NCBI RefSeq assembly: GCF_040822115.1
Contig: NZ_CP162004.1
Location: forward strand, 3,519,001 to 3,583,000
Length of the DNA stretch: 64,000 nt
Direction: 5' to 3'
DNA from: Flavobacterium sp. WC2421
GTDB lineage: Bacteria; Bacteroidota; Bacteroidia; Flavobacteriales; Flavobacteriaceae
The translations under genes and the position numbers were made by a program. Below the pieces are notes generated by a model. The model was given only the letters and a program-made list of their open reading frames with translations. It was not told the DNA's origin and did not search any database. This document shows, one piece after another, positions 58,853-64,000 of this stretch. How positions within the stretch are numbered: the stretch's first letter is position 1; every line of letters starts with the position of its first letter.

Positions 58853-61567
58853 TTAAAATAAAATAACTTGGCCATCATCATCAAGATGTACATCAGTATC
58901 ATCATTGTGATCATCGCTTTTAATCGGTTCCTCTTTAATTTCTACAGGAGGTTCGTAAGGTAATGATTCTAATAAGTTTACCTGTTTTAGTTTATCTGTT
59001 GTTAATTGATTTCCAAGTGCTTTAAATCCTTTGACAGCAATAAAATCTTCGATATCAATAGTTACACTTTCTTTTTGAACTCCTTTAATCTTTGGAAAAA
59101 TTAATTCGGCAACGGGACGATAATCCGTTGATACAATTTCCAATTGGGAATTTGGGTGTTCTGTAATGAAGTTTTCCTCTTTATTTTCGGTTTCCACCAA
59201 GAAACGTTTTAAGTAATAACGCTCTTTTTCACCATCAAAATAAATTGCAGATATTGGTTTCTTAGGAATCCATTTTTCCAGCACTACCATATCCGTGTCG
59301 AAATGAGTGGTTAATTCCGGAATGACTACTTTTAATTTTCCAGATTGCTGTATAATCAAGATTTTATCATTTGGTCTAAACTCACCCAATAATTCTCCTC
59401 TACCATCAACATTCAAACGTTGTACTGTATCATCAAACCAAATTTTTCTTGGTAATAACGTTGAGATTCCTTTTTCTTTAATTTCAATTTTCTTAATCGG
59501 ATATTTAGAAACCACATTTCCTTTAGAAGCACGTCCTTTTATACCAATTTTAGAAAAATCAATATCAAATTTCAGTTTTTTAATACTTCCCACCTGACGT
59601 AAAATTATAGTCACTACTTCAGCTTCTCCATTTGGATTACAGGTGAAATAAAGAATCTGTGACCCTTTGGTACCATTGGTTAAATCATATAATTTATCTC
59701 TAGTAACTCCCGAAACATTAAATCGTTTAATAAAAGAAGGCCCCGATTTTCCATCACGATAAATCACATTGTAAATAGTACGCTTGTCACTTTTGTCAAA
59801 AATAGCAATGTGAATAATGTCTTTACCCACAAAAGTTTTAGCATCTACTTTGGTCACCATCATGTTTCCGTCACGTAAAAAAACAATGACATCATCAATA
59901 TCTGAACAATCTGTAACATACTCGTCTTTTTTCAAGCTGGTTCCTACAAATCCTTCTTCTTTATTGACATATAATTTAGTGTTTCTCAATACTACTTTGG
60001 TCGCTTCAATATCATCAAAAACTCGAAGTTCAGTTTGGCGTTCTCTCCCTTTTCCGTATTTCTCTTTCAGCTTGACAAAATAAGCAATAGCAAAATCAAT
60101 TAAATGTTCTAAATCATGCTTTACTTGCTCAATATTTCCTTCTAAGGCTTCAATTTTATCTTGTGCTTTATTGCTATCAAATTTAGAAATACGCATGATT
60201 CGAATATCCAACAAACGCAGAATATCTTCTTCGGTAATTGCTCGTTTTAAATGTTTTATATGCGGTTTCAATCCATCATCAACGGCCTGAATAACATCTT
60301 CTCTAGTTGTTTTTTCCTCAATATCACGATAGATTTTGTTTTCGATAAAAATACGTTCCAAAGACAAGAAATGCCATTGTTCTTCTAGTTCGCTTAATTG
60401 AATTTCCAGTTCGCTTTTTAATAATTGAACCGTTCTGTTTGTTGAAATTTTCAACATATGGGAAACACCAATAAACAAAGGTTTGTTATCTTCAATTACA
60501 CAACCTAAAGGTGCTACCGAAGTTTCACAAGCCGTAAAGGCAAATAACGCATCAATCGTTTTATCAGGAGAAACACCAGGATACAAATGAATTAGGATTT
60601 CAACATTGGCAGCGGTATTATCCTCAATTTTTTTGATTTTGATTTTCCCTTTATCATTCGCTTTCAAAATACTATCTATTAAGGTAGTCGTATTTGTAGA
60701 AAACGGAATTTGGGTAATCACCAATGTGTTTTTATCTAGTTGCCCAATTTTGGCACGCACACGCACACGACCTCCGCGCAATCCATCATTATAATTGGAA
60801 ACATCGGCAATACCTTGAGTCATAAAATCAGGATAAATCGTAAACGGTTTACCTTTTAATATTTTTACCGAAGCATCAATTAATTCATTAAAATTATGTG
60901 GCAAAACTTTGGTCGAAAGACCTACAGCAATCCCCTCCGCTCCAGAAGCCAATAGTAATGGGAATTTTACTGGAAGATTGTTTGGTTCTGCTCTTCTTCC
61001 ATCATAAGACATTCCCCAATCGGTAATTTTTGGGCTGTATAAAACCTCCAAAGCAAACTTTGACAATCGGGCTTCAATGTAACGAGAAGCAGCAGCACTA
61101 TCACCAGTAAGGATATTCCCCCAGTTTCCCTGGCAGTCAATCAGCAGTTCCTTTTGTCCAATTTGTACCATAGCATCACCAATACTCGCATCTCCGTGAG
61201 GGTGATATTGCATGGTGTGACCTACAACATTGGCTACTTTATTATAACGACCGTCATCCAACTCTTTTAGAGAGTGCATAATACGGCGTTGCACTGGTTT
61301 AAAACCATCTTCAATAGCAGGAACGGCACGTTCTAGAATTACATAAGAAGCATAATCCAAGAACCAATCTTTGTACATTCCTGTAACTTTGGTAATGGTA
61401 TCCCCACCGTCTTCTTCGTTATCGTAAAAATGTTGTCCTTCAAAATGCTTGGCATCGACTTTGATTATTTCATCCGATTCTTCTTCTTGATTTTCATCAA
61501 TTGAATTGTCTTCTGAATTTATATCTTCATTCTCTGGATTTGTATTTTCTTCTTCCTCGTCTTTCAT
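58853..61567 (-). CDS. parC: DNA topoisomerase IV subunit A
   Basis: 904 residues. An unusual acidic N-terminal extension of about 45 residues (runs of E, D and N) precedes the winged-helix/TOPRIM-facing domain (ASYVILERAVPAIEDGFKPVQRRIMH; catalytic Tyr in AAASRYIEARLSKF; GLSTKVLPHNF). A coiled-coil region follows (LEIQLSELEEQWHFL), then a beta-pinwheel-like C-terminal domain (about 560-860) and an acidic tail (DDHNDDTDVHLDDDGQ). With ParE it decatenates daughter chromosomes. parE is 35 bp upstream on the same strand; both form one operon. Confidence 0.95.
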   Translation of the reverse strand: MKDEEEENTNPENEDINSEDNSIDENQEEESDEIIKVDAKHFEGQHFYDNEEDGGDTITKVTGMYKDWFLDYASYVILERAVPAIEDGFKPVQRRIMHSLKELDDGRYNKVANVVGHTMQYHPHGDASIGDAMVQIGQKELLIDCQGNWGNILTGDSAAASRYIEARLSKFALEVLYSPKITDWGMSYDGRRAEPNNLPVKFPLLLASGAEGIAVGLSTKVLPHNFNELIDASVKILKGKPFTIYPDFMTQGIADVSNYNDGLRGGRVRVRAKIGQLDKNTLVITQIPFSTNTTTLIDSILKANDKGKIKIKKIEDNTAANVEILIHLYPGVSPDKTIDALFAFTACETSVAPLGCVIEDNKPLFIGVSHMLKISTNRTVQLLKSELEIQLSELEEQWHFLSLERIFIENKIYRDIEEKTTREDVIQAVDDGLKPHIKHLKRAITEEDILRLLDIRIMRISKFDSNKAQDKIEALEGNIEQVKHDLEHLIDFAIAYFVKLKEKYGKGRERQTELRVFDDIEATKVVLRNTKLYVNKEEGFVGTSLKKDEYVTDCSDIDDVIVFLRDGNMMVTKVDAKTFVGKDIIHIAIFDKSDKRTIYNVIYRDGKSGPSFIKRFNVSGVTRDKLYDLTNGTKGSQILYFTCNPNGEAEVVTIILRQVGSIKKLKFDIDFSKIGIKGRASKGNVVSKYPIKKIEIKEKGISTLLPRKIWFDDTVQRLNVDGRGELLGEFRPNDKILIIQQSGKLKVVIPELTTHFDTDMVVLEKWIPKKPISAIYFDGEKERYYLKRFLVETENKEENFITEHPNSQLEIVSTDYRPVAELIFPKIKGVQKESVTIDIEDFIAVKGFKALGNQLTTDKLKQVNLLESLPYEPPVEIKEEPIKSDDHNDDTDVHLDDDGQVILF

Positions 61568-61602
61568 TAAATATATCCTATTGAATAGTAATTAATTGTA
61601 TT

Positions 61603-63465
61603 TTAAACTGTTTCAATTGCATCCAATTCCACTTTCAAGTTTTTTATGATAAACTCTTGTCGGTCTGGAGTGTTTTTACCCATATAGAAAGACAGCAATT
61701 GCTCAACTGAAGTATTTTTGTCCATCATTACAGGGTCCAATCGAATATCTTCCCCTATAAAAAACTGAAACTCATCTGGAGAAATCTCTCCCAACCCCTT
61801 AAATCGGGTGATTTCTGGTTTTGGTTTTAATTTTTCAATGGCTGCTTTTCTCTCGTCATCAGAATAACAGTAAATAGTTTCTTTCTTGTTTCGAACTCTA
61901 AAAAGTGGGGTTTGTAAAATATACAAATGCCCTTCTTTTATCAATTCAGGAAAAAACTGTAAAAAGAAAGTGATCAATAACAATCGAATGTGCATTCCGT
62001 CGACATCGGCATCAGTTGCAATTACAATGTTGTTGTAACGCAAGTTTTCCATATCATCTTCAATATCTAAGGCCGCTTGAAGCAAATTGAATTCTTCATT
62101 TTCATAAACAATTTTTTTGCTCATTCCGTACGAGTTCAATGGCTTACCACGCAAACTAAATACCGCTTGCGTATTTACATCACGCGACTTGGTAATCGAT
62201 CCAGAAGCGGAATCTCCCTCAGTAATAAACAGTGTACTTTCTAAATATCGTGGATTTTTTATATCTGGTAAATGCACGCGGCAATCACGCAGTTTTTTAT
62301 TATGCAAATTGGACTTCTTTGCTCTGTCTTTGGCTAATTTTCTAATTCCTGAAAGTTCTTTACGTTCTCTCTCCGCTTGTAGAATTTTACGTAAAAGCAA
62401 GTCGGCCGTTTCTGGATTTTTGTGTAAATAATTATCTAATTTATTTTTGATAAAATCATTTACAAAAGTACGAACCGAAGGCATGCCAGGATCAGAACCC
62501 ATATCGGTCGAACCTAATTTGGTTTTTGTTTGTGATTCAAAAACAGGTTCCATTACCTTAATACTTATCGCACTCACAATCGATTTTCTAACATCCGAAG
62601 GATCAAATCCTTTGTTGTAGAATTCCCGAATGGTTTTTACGATTGCTTCTCTAAACGCCACTAAATGTGTTCCTCCTTGTGTTGTATTTTGTCCATTTAC
62701 AAAGGAATGGTATTCCTCACTGTACTGGGATTTACTGTGTGTAATTGCTAATTCGATATCATCCCCTTTCAAATGAATGATTGGGTAAACCATATCTTCT
62801 TCGGCAATATTTTCATCTAATAAATCTTTCAATCCATTATCAGAAAAGTATTTTTCTCCATTATAGATTATTGTTAAACCCGCATTCAGGTAACAATAAT
62901 TCTTTAGCATTTTAATTACATATTCATTTCTGAATTTATAATTTTTAAAAATAGCTTCATCTGGAATAAAAGTAACCTTTGTTCCTTTTCGTTTTGTAGT
63001 ATCAATAATATCTTCTTCCAGCACCAAATTTCCCGCTGAAAATTCGGCTGCTTTTTGTTTTTCATCTCGAACGGATTCAACGCGAAAATAATTAGACAAA
63101 GCATTTACTGCCTTAGTACCCACTCCGTTTAACCCTACCGATTTTTTAAAGGCCAAAGAATCGTACTTCCCACCTGTATTCATTTTAGAAACTACGTCAA
63201 TGACTTTCCCAAGTGGGATTCCTCGTCCATAGTCACGAACCGTAACGGTCTTGTCTTTAATGGTTACTTCAATCGTTTTACCAGCACCCATTACAAATTC
63301 ATCGATACAGTTATCCAAAACTTCTTTCAGAAGAATATAAATACCATCGTCCGCAGAAGATCCATCCCCTAATTTCCCAATGTACATACCGGGACGCATA
63401 CGGATGTGTTCTTTCCAATCGAGGGAACGAATATTGTCTTCGGTATATTGATTTTGATCTGACAT
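61603..63465 (-). CDS. parE: DNA topoisomerase IV subunit B
   Basis: 620 residues. GHKL ATPase motifs: [46 protein letters not shown]. Transducer domain with [14 protein letters not shown], then TOPRIM motifs [11 protein letters not shown] and [20 protein letters not shown], ending with [12 protein letters not shown]. It is the ATPase partner of ParC. parC starts 35 bp after its stop. The upstream intergenic region (63466-63815) is shared with a divergent receptor gene. Confidence 0.95.
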   Translation of the reverse strand: MSDQNQYTEDNIRSLDWKEHIRMRPGMYIGKLGDGSSADDGIYILLKEVLDNCIDEFVMGAGKTIEVTIKDKTVTVRDYGRGIPLGKVIDVVSKMNTGGKYDSLAFKKSVGLNGVGTKAVNALSNYFRVESVRDEKQKAAEFSAGNLVLEEDIIDTTKRKGTKVTFIPDEAIFKNYKFRNEYVIKMLKNYCYLNAGLTIIYNGEKYFSDNGLKDLLDENIAEEDMVYPIIHLKGDDIELAITHSKSQYSEEYHSFVNGQNTTQGGTHLVAFREAIVKTIREFYNKGFDPSDVRKSIVSAISIKVMEPVFESQTKTKLGSTDMGSDPGMPSVRTFVNDFIKNKLDNYLHKNPETADLLLRKILQAERERKELSGIRKLAKDRAKKSNLHNKKLRDCRVHLPDIKNPRYLESTLFITEGDSASGSITKSRDVNTQAVFSLRGKPLNSYGMSKKIVYENEEFNLLQAALDIEDDMENLRYNNIVIATDADVDGMHIRLLLITFFLQFFPELIKEGHLYILQTPLFRVRNKKETIYCYSDDERKAAIEKLKPKPEITRFKGLGEISPDEFQFFIGEDIRLDPVMMDKNTSVEQLLSFYMGKNTPDRQEFIIKNLKVELDAIETV

Positions 63466-63815
63466 TTTAAAATTTATCGATTTTGTGCTAATATAGGATA
63501 TCTCGATATATTTTAAAAGAGGTAACAGTCAAAGTTATTAAGAATGATATTGACAATTATTATGTAGTGTCACTTTTGGAGTACTAGATCCTTTTAAAGA
63601 AAACCAAAAAGTAACCAAAAAGTTAATTCTAATTAAATTTTGTAAGAATCAATTTGATTTTTACAATGATTTAATATCGGAAAATAAAATTAAATAACTG
63701 AAAAACAAATAGTTAATGTTAAATCTAAAATATTGAAATTATTAAAATATTAAGGAACAGTAACCTGTGATTTTTGAAATAGCTAAATAATTAGGTTTGT
63801 AAAAAAAATTAAGCC
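63466..63815. other. 350-bp AT-rich divergent intergenic region
   Basis: Very AT-rich; contains short direct repeats (CCAAAAAGTAACCAAAAAGT near 63605), palindromic GATATCTCGATATAT near the parE start, and a plus-strand -7 element at 63792. No coding frame recognised. Confidence 0.55.
63792..63799 (+). promoter_or_regulatory. -7 promoter element (TAGGTTTG) for the receptor gene at the window end
   Basis: Full TAnnTTTG match; TTTG at 63773-63776 is 15 bp upstream, a bit close for a -33 box. Confidence 0.45.
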
Positions 63816-64000
63816 GTGTGTAAAATAAGTACTTTTCGATTGTCTCTATTACTATTAATTATCCCTTTTTTCAGTATAATTTATGGGTCTGAAATAAAAG
63901 GTCGAATATTGGATAAAAACACTAATGAACCTATAATAGGGGCTACCATTTATCTAACCGCTACAACTTATGGTTATTCTGGTTTTGACGGTACTTATAT
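63816..64000 (+). CDS. TonB-dependent receptor-like protein, N-terminus only (runs off the window)
   Basis: At least 61 residues, starting at a GTG (63816) because a stop lies at 63810-63812 and no ATG is in frame. Signal peptide (CKISTFRLSLLLLIIPFFSI), then a CarboxypepD_reg-like beta domain (SEIKGRILDKNTNEPIIGAT, ATTYGYSGFDGTY) as found at the start of SusC/TonB-dependent receptors of Bacteroidota. The remainder, presumably plug and barrel, lies beyond the window. Confidence 0.75.
   Translation, partial: MCKISTFRLSLLLLIIPFFSIIYGSEIKGRILDKNTNEPIIGATIYLTATTYGYSGFDGTY

Noticed and set aside
1..64000. Search for tRNA, rRNA, CRISPR, transposase or prophage genes
   Set aside because: No cloverleaf-type sequence, rRNA motif, spacer array, DDE/tyrosine transposase or phage gene was recognised by eye; a tRNAscan or Infernal run would be needed to exclude small RNAs.

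Overview
The window is AT-rich, has almost no Shine-Dalgarno sequences, and carries many TAnnTTTG promoter elements. Together with a type IX secretion sorting domain, DUF6452/DUF6048/DUF6095 proteins, TonB-dependent receptors with carboxypeptidase-like N-terminal domains and SusC-type architecture, this points to a member of the Bacteroidota, family Flavobacteriaceae, probably Flavobacterium or a close relative. It looks chromosomal (topoisomerase IV, rRNA methyltransferases, cysteine synthesis). I saw no rRNA, tRNA, CRISPR array or transposase gene.

Layout. 1-3631: a tripartite efflux operon (TolC, HlyD, start of an MFS pump) on the minus strand with a divergent AraC regulator. 3866-15601: a block of co-oriented genes (CbpA-like DnaJ, CbpM-like modulator, scar of a deleted N-type ATPase operon, AMP/thymidine phosphorylase, PRPP-synthetase-like protein, MlaE/F/D-type lipid transporter, GH130 enzyme, GT4 glycosyltransferase with a C-terminal toroid domain, cation/proton antiporter) that reads like a transferable stress/metabolism island. 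15639-18625: cysteine desulfurase, a duplicated-domain lipoprotein, a Smr protein. 18861-24265: DUF1003 protein, then cysE-cysM preceded by a short leader reading frame with four consecutive cysteine codons, GNAT, SGNH hydrolase, aldo/keto reductase, OsmC. 24440-32179: a 2579-residue secreted T9SS protein with 20 near-identical 78-residue repeats. 32648-39532: histidine kinase, CocE-type hydrolase, MepB-like protein, polysaccharide deacetylase, DedA protein. 39667-46449: RlmD, DUF6452 and DUF6048 proteins, THUMP methyltransferase, SAM methyltransferase, ZIP transporter. 46450-48687: palindromic and tandem intergenic repeats around an alpha/beta hydrolase. 48688-52372: outer-membrane beta-barrel receptor and an AraC-type membrane-linked regulator. 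52539-58792: MurQ, pentapeptide protein, DinB-like protein, lipoprotein, TerC, DUF294 protein and DnaQ-like exonuclease. 58853-63465: topoisomerase IV (parE-parC). 63816-64000: start of a TonB-dependent receptor-like gene.

Most notable: (1) the candidate cysteine-responsive leader peptide (19758-19832), 25-30 nt behind a consensus promoter and 47 nt ahead of serine acetyltransferase/cysteine synthase, a gene arrangement that strongly suggests attenuation-type control by cysteine supply; (2) a deletion scar that keeps only the 3' end of an N-ATPase gamma gene; (3) exact 234-bp tandem repeats with higher-order duplications; (4) several promoters placed so close to start codons that the mRNAs should be leaderless or nearly so; (5) a family of nested palindromic intergenic elements present at least three times here.

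Functions are assigned from motifs and family knowledge read by eye; no database search was run. Start codons were moved to ATG wherever a longer frame began at a rarer codon or overlapped a promoter or terminator.
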